From the NCBI RefSeq assembly GCF_900128975.1, contig NZ_FQVC01000011.1, positions 62,001 to 126,000 on the forward strand: a stretch of DNA of 64,000 nt, read 5' to 3'. The first letter of the stretch is position 1. Each line of letters starts with the position of its first letter. Both the position numbers and the translations under genes were made by a program. Source of the stretch: Devosia limi DSM 17137 (GTDB taxonomy: Bacteria; Pseudomonadota; Alphaproteobacteria; Rhizobiales; Devosiaceae). The notes under the pieces were generated by a model, which made no database searches, was not told where the DNA came from, and saw only the letters and a list, made by a program, of their open reading frames with translations. Positions 9,172 through 18,207 of this stretch are shown here, piece after piece.

Positions 9172-9242
9172 CCACCCTCGGGCTTAACCCGAGGGCTCTG
9201 TGGGCCAAAGCAAGACCCCTCGGGTTAAGCCCGAGGGTGACG
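9172..9242. repeat. Inverted repeat with 22-bp arms
   Basis: ACCCTCGGGCTTAACCCGAGGG-type arm at 9172-9195 is answered by its reverse complement at 9216-9239, with a 20-bp spacer. Each arm is also nearly self-complementary. It may serve as a bidirectional terminator or be a BIME-like element. Confidence 0.6.
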
Positions 9243-9394
9243 ACCCAGGAGGACGGACGCCAGACACGCCCGTTCCGCTCTGCCAGCTGCCCATCGCGTT
9301 CTATCCTTCTGCCCGCCTGCGCCTACCTACGCCCGCCTACCTGCACCCTGCCGCAGTTGCCTCCTCAGTCTTCTTTGACGTATAGGTAAAGCAA

Positions 9395-9868
9395 ATGCCC
9401 AATCCGATAACGCAAGACCGCCGTCATTTCGAAGACCTCGCCGTGGGTGAAGTGATCGACCTTGGCCACACCACTGTGACCAGGGACATGATCCTGACCT
9501 TCGCGCGCGAATTCGATCCACTGCCCTTCCATCTCGACGAGAAAGCCGCCAAGGCCTCCCTGCTCGGCGGTCTCGCCTCGAGCGGCTGGCAGACCGGCGC
9601 GCTCAGCCTGCGCATGCTGGTCGACAGCTTCCTCGGCACGGTCGCCTCGGCCGGCGGGCTCGGCTTCTCCAACCTCAAGTGGAAGAATCCGGTCATGGTC
9701 GGCGACACCATTGGCGGCACCGTCACCATTGCCGAATTGCGCCGCTCCAGCAGCCACCCGCAATGGGGCATCATGACCCTCGATTTCGATGTGCGTAACC
9801 AGAAGGGCCAGCCGGTGCTGACCATGCGCCTGGCCAATCTGATCGAAACCCGGAGTGCAGCCGCATGA
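9395..9868 (+). CDS. MaoC-family dehydratase (first of a pair)
   Basis: 157 residues, single hot-dog fold of the (R)-specific enoyl-CoA hydratase/MaoC type. The catalytic Asp/His region is visible as REFDPLPFHLDEKAA near residue 40, followed by GGLASSGWQTGAL. Such enzymes hydrate 2-enoyl-CoA or related acyl-CoAs; substrate unknown. It overlaps the next MaoC gene by 4 bp, and because many MaoC enzymes work as dimers or as double domains, the two may form a heteromer. Confidence 0.88.
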   Translation: MPNPITQDRRHFEDLAVGEVIDLGHTTVTRDMILTFAREFDPLPFHLDEKAAKASLLGGLASSGWQTGALSLRMLVDSFLGTVASAGGLGFSNLKWKNPVMVGDTIGGTVTIAELRRSSSHPQWGIMTLDFDVRNQKGQPVLTMRLANLIETRSAAA

Positions 9869-10422
9869 CCCGCTGGTACGAGGATATCGCCATTGACGAG
9901 CCCTTCCCGCTCGGCAGCCACACCTTTTCCCAAGACGAGATCATCCGCTTCGCCACGCTGTATGACCCGCAATATTTCCACATCGATCCCCAGGCGGCCC
10001 GGCACAGCCATTTTGGCGGCCTGATCGCCAGCGGCTGGCACACGGTCAGCGTTGGCCACCGCAAGATGGTCGATGCGCTGTTTGCCGAGGAAAATCGCCT
10101 GCGCGAAGAGGGCCTGGAGCCCGGCGTTTCCGGCCCCTCCCCCGGCGTCAACTCCATGGAGTTCAAGGTGCCGGTCCGCCCCGGCGATACCGTGACCTAC
10201 GAGCTGGTGGTAACCGACAAGCGTGCCTCCAATTCCATTCCCGGCTGGGGCCTGCTGTTCAACCGTCTGACCGCGCTCAATCAGCGGGGCGAACTGGTCT
10301 ACCGCGCCGAGATTGTCGGCTTCTCCAAGCGGCGCGATTATCGCATGCCCACCAAGCTGCGTCTGTTGCAGGCACTCACCAAAGTGCCTGTCATCGGCGC
10401 CCTGCTGCAGCGCGGCACTTGA
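9865..10422 (+). CDS. MaoC-family dehydratase (second of a pair)
   Basis: 185 residues with the same arrangement as its upstream neighbour: TLYDPQYFHIDPQAARHSHFGG carries the Asp and His, then IASGWHTVSVG. It is slightly longer, ending in a basic tail KRRDYRMPTKLRLLQALTK. Its start ATG overlaps the previous stop (ATGA). Likely co-translated with the first MaoC gene; role in acyl-CoA metabolism inferred from family only. Confidence 0.88.
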   Translation: MTRWYEDIAIDEPFPLGSHTFSQDEIIRFATLYDPQYFHIDPQAARHSHFGGLIASGWHTVSVGHRKMVDALFAEENRLREEGLEPGVSGPSPGVNSMEFKVPVRPGDTVTYELVVTDKRASNSIPGWGLLFNRLTALNQRGELVYRAEIVGFSKRRDYRMPTKLRLLQALTKVPVIGALLQRGT

Positions 10423-10454
10423 AAGCGCGACGCGGTGCCTGCACTCTGCCAGCC

Positions 10455-10799
10455 ATGCTCCGAATCGCCCCCCTCGCTATCGCCGTCGCCTTGATCGCCA
10501 CCCCGGCCATGTCCCAGGAATATCGGGGCAATTGGGCCTGTCGGGACGGCACTGCCATGCGCGCCGGTATCCTGACCATCTATGGCTCGGCCTATGGCTT
10601 TGCCTCCACCATCTTTGGTGACAAATCCTCCGGCACGGGGGCCCTCACGCCCTACCAGGACGGCGTTGGCTTCAACGATGGCCCGCTGCGCGCCGCCCGC
10701 GGTATCGAAGCCGGGCGCATGGTCAATGACCCGGTTAATGGCCCTGCTGTGCAGCTGGAAACCGGCGACGCGATCGTCATGCTCTGCACCCCGCGCTGA
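10455..10799 (+). CDS. Small secreted hypothetical protein
   Basis: 114 residues beginning MLRIAPLAIAVALIATPAMS, a clear signal peptide with likely cleavage after the AMS. The mature part is about 95 residues with two cysteines (WACRDG near the start and MLCTPR at the very end) that could form a disulfide. I do not recognise a family. The start at 10455 puts the signal peptide at the N-terminus; an upstream TTG at 10419 would bury it. Confidence 0.7.
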   Translation: MLRIAPLAIAVALIATPAMSQEYRGNWACRDGTAMRAGILTIYGSAYGFASTIFGDKSSGTGALTPYQDGVGFNDGPLRAARGIEAGRMVNDPVNGPAVQLETGDAIVMLCTPR

Positions 10800-10863
10800 G
10801 TAAATTGATCGCCCTCGCGCAAGAACGGGGTTGATTTTCCCGTAAACTTAGCCAATTTGGACC

Positions 10864-10947
10864 GGTAGCGCCGGGCCCCTCTGGCGAAAGCAATCTGCTT
10901 TCGTGATGTCGGAGCTACTCCAAAACTCTCATGGAGAAGGTCCGGCG
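10864..10947 (+). promoter_or_regulatory. Structured leader before the TerC gene
   Basis: A perfect 8-bp hairpin CGAAAGCA/TGCTTTCG with an ATC loop lies at 10885-10903, enclosed by GGTAGC (10864-10869) and GCTACT (10914-10919), which can pair with one wobble. TerC/Alx genes are often controlled by manganese- or pH-responsive leaders, but I cannot match the yybP-ykoY core here. Confidence 0.35.
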
Positions 10948-11967
10948 ATGGAATCGCTACTTGGCGCCCTAACGGGCGATTTTCTGGGCACCCCCGTCTA
11001 CTTCTGGGTCGCCTTCATCACTGTCGTTATCGCACTACTGGTTTTCGACCTTGGCATTCTGCACAAGGACGAAAAGGAAATCTCTGCGCGTGAAAGCCTG
11101 ACGCTCTATGGCTTCTACGTCACCATTGCCCTCGCCTTCGGCGGCTGGGTCTGGTGGGCCCGCGGCTCGCAGGCTGGTCTGGAATTCTTCACCGGCTATC
11201 TGATCGAGCAAAGCCTGGCGATGGACAATATGTTCGTCATCGCCACCATTTTCGGCTTCCTCGCCATTCCCCGCATCTACCAGCATCGCGTGCTGTTCTG
11301 GGGCATTATCGGCGTGATCGCCTTCCGCGCCATCCTGATTGGCCTCGGCGCGGCATTGGTCCATTCGTTCGACTGGATCCTGTTCTTCTTCGGCGCCTTC
11401 CTGGTGTTCACCGGCTTCCGGATGTTCAAGCATCAGGATGAAGCGCCCGATATCGAGCAGAACCCGATCTTCAAGTTCCTGCGCAAACGCTTCCGCATCA
11501 CCAAGCAGTTGCATGGGCGTCAGTTCACGGTCCGCCAGCCCGATCCCAAGACCGGCAAGGTCGTGCTGTTCCTGACCCCGCTGGCCGTGGCGCTGATCAT
11601 GGTCGAAGCCGTTGACCTGATCTTTGCTGTCGACTCGGTGCCTGCGGTTTTCGCCGTCACCCAGGACACCTTCATCGTCTACACCTCCAATATCTTCGCC
11701 ATTCTCGGGCTGCGCGCGCTCTACTTCGCCCTGGCCGCGGCGATGAACCGCTTCCGCTACCTGCAGACCTCGCTGGCCATCGTGCTGGTGCTGGTGGGCA
11801 TCAAGATCTTCCTCGTGCCCATGGGCATCAAGATCGACACCCTGCTCTCGCTGGTGGCCACGCTGGGCATTCTCGGCGGCGGCGTTGCCTTCTCGCTGTG
11901 GAAGACCCGCAACGAACCCGAGATCAGTGCCGAGCAGGCGCCGGAAACCGGCAAGCTCGAGCCCTAG
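10948..11967 (+). CDS. TerC/Alx-family integral membrane protein
   Basis: 339 residues with about eight hydrophobic segments. TerC-type features are VFDLGILHKDEKEIS after the first helix, the acidic membrane motif EQSLAMDNMFVIATIF, and AVDLIFAVDSVPAVFAVTQD in the second half. The family handles metal-ion export (manganese, in Alx and related proteins) or tellurite resistance. The start at 10948 is chosen because GGAGAAGG sits 7 bases ahead; the frame is open to 10903. A strong terminator follows. Confidence 0.9.
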   Translation: MESLLGALTGDFLGTPVYFWVAFITVVIALLVFDLGILHKDEKEISARESLTLYGFYVTIALAFGGWVWWARGSQAGLEFFTGYLIEQSLAMDNMFVIATIFGFLAIPRIYQHRVLFWGIIGVIAFRAILIGLGAALVHSFDWILFFFGAFLVFTGFRMFKHQDEAPDIEQNPIFKFLRKRFRITKQLHGRQFTVRQPDPKTGKVVLFLTPLAVALIMVEAVDLIFAVDSVPAVFAVTQDTFIVYTSNIFAILGLRALYFALAAAMNRFRYLQTSLAIVLVLVGIKIFLVPMGIKIDTLLSLVATLGILGGGVAFSLWKTRNEPEISAEQAPETGKLEP

Positions 11968-11975
11968 TCAAATCT

Positions 11976-12011
11976 GTGGCCCGGCGGTTGACGCCGGGCC
12001 ACGCCTCTTTT
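11976..12011 (+). terminator. Terminator after the TerC gene
   Basis: An 11-bp perfect stem (GTGGCCCGGCG with CGCCGGGCCAC) and a GTTGA loop, followed by GCCTCTTTT. Good Rho-independent form. Confidence 0.8.
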
Positions 12012-12295
12012 AGCCTTCCTCATCCAACATGAGGTCTGCGCAGAAATGATCTGAATATCGCCCCGGACGCCCGACTGTCTCCCGTTCCGTGCTTGCGCGC
12101 GACCGGATTGGCATGGTTGCCCGCGATAGTCAGATTAAGTGCGCTGCTGCCGCTCTGACGGCCATTTGCCTCTTTCCATCCCGGCATCCCTGACGTCCCG
12201 ACAAACCCGCTTCATCGCACGGCGCGCCGCGCTGCGCATCGTTTTGACCCCCGCACCGCGTAAACGCGCCGGGTGGGGATTGAGAGAGGCTTGTC
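12012..12295. other. Intergenic region, nothing recognised
   Basis: No gene, repeat or strong structure that I can support. It probably contains the promoter of the small gene at 12296. Confidence 0.4.
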
Positions 12296-12472
12296 ATGCC
12301 AAAAAACACCTTCCAGCGGCCCCGACCAGTTGCCCGCACCAACAACGTGCCGCGCCACGGCGCGCCACTGCCGATCAAGAAGACCGAGGCCCGCAAGGTG
12401 CCGCAGCCAAAGCAGAGCCCTGCGCCGCTGCCCTCCCTGGAAGCCCTGCTGGCCAAGTCGCCTGGCCACTAG
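12296..12472 (+). CDS. Small basic Pro-rich hypothetical protein
   Basis: 58 residues beginning MPKNTFQRPRPVARTNNVPR and ending LEALLAKSPGH. It is rich in Pro, Arg and Lys in its first 40 residues, with a short C-terminal amphipathic stretch. A Shine-Dalgarno-like GAGAGG lies 8 bases before the ATG, and a 14-bp hairpin follows the stop closely. These two signals together support a real gene; no family recognised. Confidence 0.55.
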   Translation: MPKNTFQRPRPVARTNNVPRHGAPLPIKKTEARKVPQPKQSPAPLPSLEALLAKSPGH

Positions 12473-12481
12473 GGCGCAATG

Positions 12482-12514
12482 CCACCCTGCTGACACAACT
12501 TGTCAGCAGGGTGG
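12482..12514 (+). terminator. Perfect 14-bp hairpin after the small gene
   Basis: CCACCCTGCTGACA pairs fully with TGTCAGCAGGGTGG around a CAACT loop. There is no clear T-run, so it may act as a 3' stabiliser or a non-canonical terminator. Confidence 0.55.
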
Positions 12515-12552
12515 ACCTATCCTGAGTGCGACACCAAAAACGGAGACCTGCC

Positions 12553-12951
12553 ATGCCCCTGTTCGCCAGCTGCCATTGCGGCGCTACCAAGCTCGAAGTG
12601 CAGCAGCCGCCCACCCACGCGGCTGAGTGCAATTGCACCTTCTGCAGCCGCACCGGAGCGGTCTGGGGCTATTATCAACCGGGCGAGGTGAAAATTCTCT
12701 CGGACACTGCCGGCACAATCTATTCCGCCAGTGGCAGCGGCGAGCACCACTTCTGCACCACGTGCGGCATGCACACCTACGGCGTCTCGCCGGATTGGAG
12801 CTCGATGTATAATAGCGACGGCACAGCCAAGAATGGGGACCCAACCGCCGTCCCGACGACGCAGATCTATGCCCTCAACCTGCGGCTGATCGACGATTTC
12901 GATTGGTCAAGCGTTACCATCGAGAAGATGGACGGCCGCAATAACTGGTAG
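12553..12951 (+). CDS. GFA-family (glutathione-dependent formaldehyde-activating-like) zinc protein
   Basis: 132 residues of the GFA/CENP-V fold. Zinc ligands are seen in the order SCHCG (near residue 6), CNCTFC (near 25) and CTTCGMH (near 73), the usual arrangement of two zinc sites. Family members bind glutathione adducts or small electrophiles; true formaldehyde activation is shown for only a few, so the function is left general. The start at 12553 follows GGAG at 12542-12545. Confidence 0.85.
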   Translation: MPLFASCHCGATKLEVQQPPTHAAECNCTFCSRTGAVWGYYQPGEVKILSDTAGTIYSASGSGEHHFCTTCGMHTYGVSPDWSSMYNSDGTAKNGDPTAVPTTQIYALNLRLIDDFDWSSVTIEKMDGRNNW

Positions 12952-12981
12952 GCACATTCAGCTGGGACTTGCCTCAGTGCC

Positions 12982-13530
12982 TTAGTGCCCGTCGAAAGCG
13001 ATCAGGGCAGTGACCTCTACCCCTTCGGCTGCCAGCTTGGCCGCACCACCCAGATCGGGCAGATCGATCACGAATGCAGCATGCGTGATCGTGGCGCCGG
13101 TCCGGCGCAACAGCCCCACAGCGGCAATCGCGGTGCCACCAGTGGCAATCAGATCGTCGACCAGCAGCACCACATCGCCATCATCGAGCACATCGGCATG
13201 GATCTCGATGGTGTCGACCCCATATTCCAGCGCGTAATTCTGCCCGATGGTCTCGCCGGGCAGCTTGCCCTTCTTGCGGATCGGGATGAAGCCTACGCCC
13301 ATGGCGATGGCCACGCCGGCACCAAAGATAAAGCCGCGCGCCTCGATCCCGGCGACATGGGTCACCCCCTGCCCCCGATGGGCGTTGGCGATGCGTTCAA
13401 CGCTCTCCTTGAACCCTTCGGGATGCTCGATCAGGGTCGTGATATCCCGGAACAGGATACCCTTCTTGGGATAGTCCGGAATCGTGCGCACAAGGGACTT
13501 GAGGTCGAGCTTGGCAAGGTCGAGCGACAT
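12982..13530 (-). CDS. apt: Adenine phosphoribosyltransferase
   Basis: Salvages adenine with PRPP to AMP. The 182-residue product starts MSLDLAKLDLKSLVRTIPDY, has the APT segment GIEARGFIFGAGVA, and the PRPP loop VVLLVDDLIATGGTA. It offers the cell an alternative fate for adenine to the deamination by the adenine deaminase at 40712. It lies downstream of petABC and a small gene on the same strand, about 30 bp after that small gene. Confidence 0.96.
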   Translation of the reverse strand: MSLDLAKLDLKSLVRTIPDYPKKGILFRDITTLIEHPEGFKESVERIANAHRGQGVTHVAGIEARGFIFGAGVAIAMGVGFIPIRKKGKLPGETIGQNYALEYGVDTIEIHADVLDDGDVVLLVDDLIATGGTAIAAVGLLRRTGATITHAAFVIDLPDLGGAAKLAAEGVEVTALIAFDGH

Positions 13531-13559
13531 AAGGAACCTGTCTGGAACGGAAGTGTGGA

Positions 13560-13742
13560 TTAGGGACGGCCGCGACCGACAATATGCCGGGCAATGACGC
13601 CGGCATTATAGGCCGCACCGATGGCAGCCTCACGGGTCTTCGGATTGCTGGCAAGGGCCAGCACACCTGCGCGCACGACGGGGTGGCGGCTCATGGTGAC
13701 TGCAGCGCCAACCACGGTGACGGCAATGCGAATGGCTGACAT
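13560..13742 (-). CDS. Small hydrophobic hypothetical protein
   Basis: 60 residues: MSAIRIAVTVVGAAVTMSRH, then an Ala-rich centre and an end IARHIVGRGRP. One hydrophobic segment lies at residues 3-17. GGGAG precedes the ATG at 13742 by 5 bases, which favours this start over the longer frame from 13775. It lies between petC and apt on the same strand. No family recognised. Confidence 0.6.
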   Translation of the reverse strand: MSAIRIAVTVVGAAVTMSRHPVVRAGVLALASNPKTREAAIGAAYNAGVIARHIVGRGRP

Positions 13743-13870
13743 GGCTGCTCCCGGCGGTGCTGATCTGCGTGCCATTTATATTGCGGTCTTGGCCGGCATT
13801 GGCAAGGGGAACTTGGCAAGTGTGATTGGCACCGGACGTCTCGTATCGCCCTCGCGCTGCCCAGAAGCGA

Positions 13871-13895
13871 CAAAGGGCCCCATTGGGGCCCTTTG
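13871..13895 (-). terminator. Hairpin after petC
   Basis: An 11-bp perfect stem CAAAGGGCCCC/GGGGCCCTTTG with a 3-base loop lies 35 bp beyond the petC stop. No T-run follows on the minus strand, so termination may be partial, allowing some readthrough to 13742 and apt. Confidence 0.55.
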
Positions 13896-13930
13896 CAAAT
13901 CTTAAACAGCGACCGCTGCCGGCCGTCAGA

Positions 13931-14779
13931 TCAGTGCTCGATACCCTTCCAGATACGGCGCTTGGTTGCCCACATCAGGCCAGCGAAGAGGAACAGGAAC
14001 AGCAGGACACGGAAACCGGTTTCCTTGCGGGCCACCAGACCCGGTTCGGCCATCCACATCATGTAGGCGGAAACGTCCTTGGAATACTGATCAACCGTCA
14101 TTGGCACTTCGACGCCATCTTCACCCGGAGTATAGGCGATCATTTCGTCCATCAGCGGCGGGGCCATGCCGATCGCGTGGCCTGGGAACACGTCGTTATA
14201 CGACTTGCCTTCAGGCAGATCGAAGCCTTCGGGTGCTTCGTCGTGATAGCCAGTCAGCAGCGCGTGGATATAGTCCGGGCCGCCTTCCGAATAGCCGGTG
14301 AAGTAATTGGTCAGCCACCATGGGAACGCGTCGGTAACGCCGCGAGCCTTGGCCAGCACCGAGAAGTCCGGGGGCAGCGCGCCGCCATTGGCATCACGAG
14401 CATCCTGCTCGGTCGCGAACGGGGAAGGCCAGCGGTCAGCCGGAACACCGGGGCGTACGCCGCCTTCAGCTGTCGAATCGGCGATCTCGTACTCGGCGGC
14501 AAGCGCCTTGATCTGGGCTTCCGAGAACCCCGGACCACCTGGCTCAGCCAGATTGCGGAATGCGATCAACCGGGCGCCATGGCAGCTCGAGCAGACTTCG
14601 CGAAAGATCTGGAAGCCACGCTGCAGCTGATTTTCGTCATAAGTGCCGAAAATCCCCGCAAAGCTCCAGTCCTGCTTCTCGATATGGGGTGCCTCACCTG
14701 CGGCCTGCGCGGCAGGAGCCGCGAGTGCCGATGCGGCGACCATGGCCAGAGCGGCGATGATAGTCTTGGTATTGAACAT
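13931..14779 (-). CDS. petC: Cytochrome c1 of the bc1 complex
   Basis: Covalent haem subunit of ubiquinol:cytochrome c oxidoreductase. From the ATG at 14779 the product is 282 residues with a signal peptide (MFNTKTIIAALAMVAASALA) to about residue 27, the haem c motif CSSCH at 63-67, a large periplasmic domain and a C-terminal anchor LLFLFLFAGLMWATKRRIW. A GTG at 14800 overlapping the petB stop (GTGA) is an alternative start, adding seven residues; the ATG gives a cleaner signal peptide. Confidence 0.94.
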   Translation of the reverse strand: MFNTKTIIAALAMVAASALAAPAAQAAGEAPHIEKQDWSFAGIFGTYDENQLQRGFQIFREVCSSCHGARLIAFRNLAEPGGPGFSEAQIKALAAEYEIADSTAEGGVRPGVPADRWPSPFATEQDARDANGGALPPDFSVLAKARGVTDAFPWWLTNYFTGYSEGGPDYIHALLTGYHDEAPEGFDLPEGKSYNDVFPGHAIGMAPPLMDEMIAYTPGEDGVEVPMTVDQYSKDVSAYMMWMAEPGLVARKETGFRVLLFLFLFAGLMWATKRRIWKGIEH

Positions 14780-14796
14780 TGAACCAGCCCCGCCCG

Positions 14797-16047
14797 TCAC
14801 GAATGCGCTTTGCCGAGGACACTCTCGGAGATGCTGGTCGGCAGCGGCCGAGGCGTCTCAAGGCGAGAGAGAAGCGGCAGAATGATGAGGAAATGCGCGA
14901 AGTAGTAGAACGTGGTGATCTTGGCCAGCACCACATAGATGCCTTCTGCAGGAGCTGCACCCAGATAGGTCAGCGCCACGAAGTTGACCACAAACAGCCA
15001 GTAGAACCACTTGAACATCGGGCGGAAGGTACCCGAGCGAACCTTGGACGTATCCAGCCAGGGCAGGAAGAACAGGATCAGGATCGAGCCGCCGAAGAAG
15101 ATCACGCCGCCGAGCTTGGAGTCGATGAACAGGATGTTGAAGTCGATGGCACGCAGGATCGCGTAGAACGGCAGGAAGTACCATTCAGGAACGATATGGG
15201 CCGGCGTCACCTGCGGATTGAACGGAATGTAATTGTCCGGGTGGCCCAGGATATCGGGGGCAAAGAACACGAACCAGGCGAAGGGGATCAGGAACAGCAC
15301 AATGCCGAACAGATCCTTCATCGTGTAATACGGGTGGAACGGCACCGTATCGCGGCTCGACTTCACATCGACACCAGTCGGGTTGTTATTGCCCGGCACG
15401 TGCAGCGCCCAGATGTGCAGCACGACGACGGCGGCAATCACGAACGGCAGCAGGTAATGCAGCGAGAAGAAGCGGTTCAGGGTCGGATTGCCCACCGAAA
15501 AACCACCGCGCAGCAGTTCCAGCAGCGGCGTACCGACAACCGGGATCGCGGCAAAGATGTTGGTGATCACGGTAGCAGCCCAACCAGACATCTGGCCCCA
15601 GGGCAGCACGTAGCCCATGAAGGCAGTCGCCATCATCAGCACGAAAATCAGCACGCCCAGGATCCACAGGATCTCGCGGGGCGCCTTGTAGGAGCCGAAA
15701 TACATGCCACGGAAGATGTGGATATAGACGGCAGCAAAGAACATCGACGCGCCCACGGCGTGGGTTGCCTGGATGATGCGGCCACCATTGACGTCACGGC
15801 GGATGTGCTCGACCGAGTCGAACGCCAGCGCGACATTGGGGGTGTAATGCATGGCCAGAACCACGCCGGTGATGATCTGCACCACCAGCATGAAGGCCAG
15901 GATGGCGCCAAAGGTCCACCAGTAATTGAGGTTCTTCGGCGTGGGGAAGTCCATCAGGTGTTCTTTGGAAAACCGGATGATCGGCAGGCGTTCGTCGAGC
16001 CACTTCTCGACGCCGCTACCTGGTGTATATGTCGAATGTTCGGACAT
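14797..16047 (-). CDS. petB: Cytochrome b of the bc1 complex
   Basis: 416-residue membrane subunit carrying both b haems and the quinone sites. Visible are the haem-ligand helices ([20 protein letters not shown] and [20 protein letters not shown]), the Qo-site PEWY sequence in [14 protein letters not shown], and [12 protein letters not shown]. It starts 13 bp after the petA stop and overlaps or abuts petC. An antisense frame over most of the gene (14779-16089) is a shadow of strong third-position GC bias. Confidence 0.97.
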   Translation of the reverse strand: MSEHSTYTPGSGVEKWLDERLPIIRFSKEHLMDFPTPKNLNYWWTFGAILAFMLVVQIITGVVLAMHYTPNVALAFDSVEHIRRDVNGGRIIQATHAVGASMFFAAVYIHIFRGMYFGSYKAPREILWILGVLIFVLMMATAFMGYVLPWGQMSGWAATVITNIFAAIPVVGTPLLELLRGGFSVGNPTLNRFFSLHYLLPFVIAAVVVLHIWALHVPGNNNPTGVDVKSSRDTVPFHPYYTMKDLFGIVLFLIPFAWFVFFAPDILGHPDNYIPFNPQVTPAHIVPEWYFLPFYAILRAIDFNILFIDSKLGGVIFFGGSILILFFLPWLDTSKVRSGTFRPMFKWFYWLFVVNFVALTYLGAAPAEGIYVVLAKITTFYYFAHFLIILPLLSRLETPRPLPTSISESVLGKAHS

Positions 16048-16060
16048 CGGATAAGCCCCA

Positions 16061-16609
16061 CTAACCGATCTGGATCAGCGTATCGCTGAGGAATTCATAA
16101 GGCGGCAGCACCAGATTGGTCGGTGCGGGGCCTCGGCGGATACGGCCGGCAGAGTCATAGTGCGAACCGTGGCAGGGGCAGAACCAGCCATCGAAATCGC
16201 CCGAGTCGCCAACTGGAACGCAACCCAGATGGGTGCAGTTGGCGATCATGACGAGCCACTGCTCGTGGCCGGGCTTGGTACGTTCCTGGTCGGTTGCAGG
16301 ATCCTTGAGCTCGCTGAGCGGAACCGCCTGCGCCTCTGCGATCTCTGCCGGGGTGCGATGCCGCACGAAAACCGGCAGGCCACGCCACATGATGGTGACC
16401 GACTGGCCTTCTTCGATGCCGGCCAGATTGAACTCGATGCTGGCCAGGGCCAGCGTCGATGCGTCCGGATTGAGCTGATTGATCAGCGGCCAGACCACTG
16501 CTGCGGCGCCAACGGCCCCGACTGCGCCGGTCGCGACAAAGAGGAAATCCCGCCGTGTCGAATGATGTTCTGCTTGCGTAGCCAAGGTTACGATCCCCGT
16601 ACAATGCAC
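16061..16609 (-). CDS. petA: Rieske iron-sulfur subunit of the bc1 complex
   Basis: Holds the [2Fe-2S] cluster oxidising ubiquinol. Box I CTHLGC (125-130) and box II CPCHGSH (144-150) supply two Cys and two His ligands plus the disulfide pair. The N-terminus has a twin-arginine pattern ([19 protein letters not shown]), fitting Tat export as an uncleaved anchor. The ATG at 16609 gives 182 residues; a TTG at 16585 with a GGGGA sequence 7 bases before it would start LATQAEHH, closer to family habit. The start is therefore uncertain by 8 residues. Confidence 0.95.
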   Translation of the reverse strand: MHCTGIVTLATQAEHHSTRRDFLFVATGAVGAVGAAAVVWPLINQLNPDASTLALASIEFNLAGIEEGQSVTIMWRGLPVFVRHRTPAEIAEAQAVPLSELKDPATDQERTKPGHEQWLVMIANCTHLGCVPVGDSGDFDGWFCPCHGSHYDSAGRIRRGPAPTNLVLPPYEFLSDTLIQIG

Positions 16610-16853
16610 ATAAGACGAGCCGGCATCGGCAGCCCAATTTACGCAGATACGCGGAATCGGTCGCCGCCGCCCTCAAGCGGCCCGTCAGTTGCGGTCTTTT
16701 TGCACTGTCACAGGCTCTTGTCCAGAGCGCCCGGCAGTGACACGAGACAAGTGCGACACTATACCCATGTTCCTGTGGCGCCAGCTGCAATATGGCTCAT
16801 GAACACCGTTGTGCCGCCCATTTTGGCACACCGCCCCCCGCAAAGCCCGGTCC

Positions 16854-17324
16854 ATGCCCGTCGAACTCGCCCTTTACCAGCCCGACATTGCCCAGAATAC
16901 CGGCACTTTAATGCGGCTGGGTGCCTGTATTGGCGTGCCGATTCATATCATTCATCCCACCGGCTTCACCTTCTCTGCGAAAAACCTGGCCCGGGCAGGC
17001 CTCGATTATCTCGACCACGCCAATGTGCGCGAGCATGTCAGCTTCGCCCAGTTCGACACCTGGCGGCGTGTACAGGGACGGCGCCTCGTGCTCTTGAGCA
17101 CCAAGGCCACCGACTCGGCCTATACGCAACGCTACGATGGCGACGACATTCTGATGGTTGGCCGGGAAAGCGCCGGCGTTCCCGACGCCGTCGCCGCAGC
17201 TTGCGACCTGTGCGTCCGCATTCCGATGCGCGACGGTTTGCGCTCGATCAATGTGGCTCTCGCCGCAACCCTTATTGTAGGCGAAGCCAAACGCCAGACA
17301 GACGGATTTTCGGACCTCACATGA
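16854..17324 (+). CDS. trmL: tRNA (cytidine(34)-2'-O)-methyltransferase
   Basis: 156-residue SPOUT (trefoil-knot) enzyme that methylates the wobble ribose of some leucine tRNAs. The N-terminus [20 protein letters not shown] and the C-terminal knot motifs [11 protein letters not shown] and [19 protein letters not shown] are characteristic. The frame is open upstream to 16809 but family members begin at MPxxLALYxPxIxxN, so 16854 is chosen. Its stop overlaps the hemF start (ATGA at 17321). Confidence 0.94.
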   Translation: MPVELALYQPDIAQNTGTLMRLGACIGVPIHIIHPTGFTFSAKNLARAGLDYLDHANVREHVSFAQFDTWRRVQGRRLVLLSTKATDSAYTQRYDGDDILMVGRESAGVPDAVAAACDLCVRIPMRDGLRSINVALAATLIVGEAKRQTDGFSDLT

Positions 17325-18193
17325 CCCTTCCAGCCGATATCGACACCAAAAAGACCACTGCTGAAGCCTGGTTTCGCGCCTTGCGCGACCGGATTTGCAC
17401 AGCCTTTGAGCGGATCGAGGACGATGTGCAGGGCCCGCATGCCGATCGGGCGCCGGGACGCTTCGAGCGCACCCCATGGGATCGCGCCGCCGGCGGCGGT
17501 GGGGAAATGTCGATGCTGCATGGTCGCGTTTTCGAAAAGGCGGGCGTGCATATCTCGACCGTCCACGGCGAGTTCTCCGCAGACTTCGCCAAGCAGATGC
17601 CGGGCACCGAAGAAGGCGCCGAGTTCTGGAGCTCGGGCATCTCGCTGATCGTCCACCCCTGGAACCCGCACGTCCCCGCCGTTCATATGAATACGCGCAT
17701 GATCGTCACCGGCAAGCAATGGTTCGGCGGCGGTGCCGACCTGACCCCGGTGCTGGATCGCCGCCGGCTTCAGGACGACGTCGACACTGTCGACTTCCAC
17801 GCCGCGATGCGGGCCGCATGCGACGACCGCCCGGGCGTCGATTACGCACACTTCAAGCAATGGTGCGACGACTATTTCTACCTGCCGCACCGCAAGGAAC
17901 ATCGCGGCACTGGCGGCATTTTCTACGACCAGCACAATACCGGCGACTGGGATGCCGATTTCGATTTCACCAAGGCCGTCGGCGAGGCGTTTCTCGGCAT
18001 CTATCCCGATCTGGTCCGGCGCAATTTCGAGACGACCTGGACCGAAGCCGACCGCAACGAGCAATTGGTGCGCCGCGGCCGCTATGTCGAATTCAACCTG
18101 CTCTATGATCGCGGCACCACATTCGGCCTCAAAACCGGTGGTAACGTGAATTCGATTCTCTCCTCGATGCCGCCGGAAGTCCGCTGGCCCTGA
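17321..18193 (+). CDS. hemF: Oxygen-dependent coproporphyrinogen III oxidase
   Basis: Converts coproporphyrinogen III to protoporphyrinogen IX in haem synthesis with O2. The 290-residue product has [60 protein letters not shown] and the usual end [12 protein letters not shown]. Being next to the cytochrome bc1 operon is a loose functional link. Overlaps trmL by 4 bp. Confidence 0.97.
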   Translation: MTLPADIDTKKTTAEAWFRALRDRICTAFERIEDDVQGPHADRAPGRFERTPWDRAAGGGGEMSMLHGRVFEKAGVHISTVHGEFSADFAKQMPGTEEGAEFWSSGISLIVHPWNPHVPAVHMNTRMIVTGKQWFGGGADLTPVLDRRRLQDDVDTVDFHAAMRAACDDRPGVDYAHFKQWCDDYFYLPHRKEHRGTGGIFYDQHNTGDWDADFDFTKAVGEAFLGIYPDLVRRNFETTWTEADRNEQLVRRGRYVEFNLLYDRGTTFGLKTGGNVNSILSSMPPEVRWP

Positions 18194-18207
18194 AACACTG
18201 AGGCGCC

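Larger units (their letters stand above)
9002..9394. other. Intergenic region with repeats
   Basis: No gene seen. It holds copy B of the 60-bp dispersed repeat (9021-9080) and a long inverted repeat (9172-9242), then a pyrimidine-rich run up to the MaoC gene. Confidence 0.6.

Noticed and set aside
10800-10947. yybP-ykoY (manganese) riboswitch before the TerC gene
   Set aside because: The conserved GGGGAGUA-type core is not found; only a generic hairpin leader can be supported.
14779-16089. 436-codon open frame on the plus strand across petB, and its continuation 16160-18193
   Set aside because: Antisense to the clearly identified cytochrome b and Rieske genes. The product is rich in His, Gln, Arg and Asp as expected of GC-biased shadow frames; only the last 290 codons of the second frame are real (hemF).
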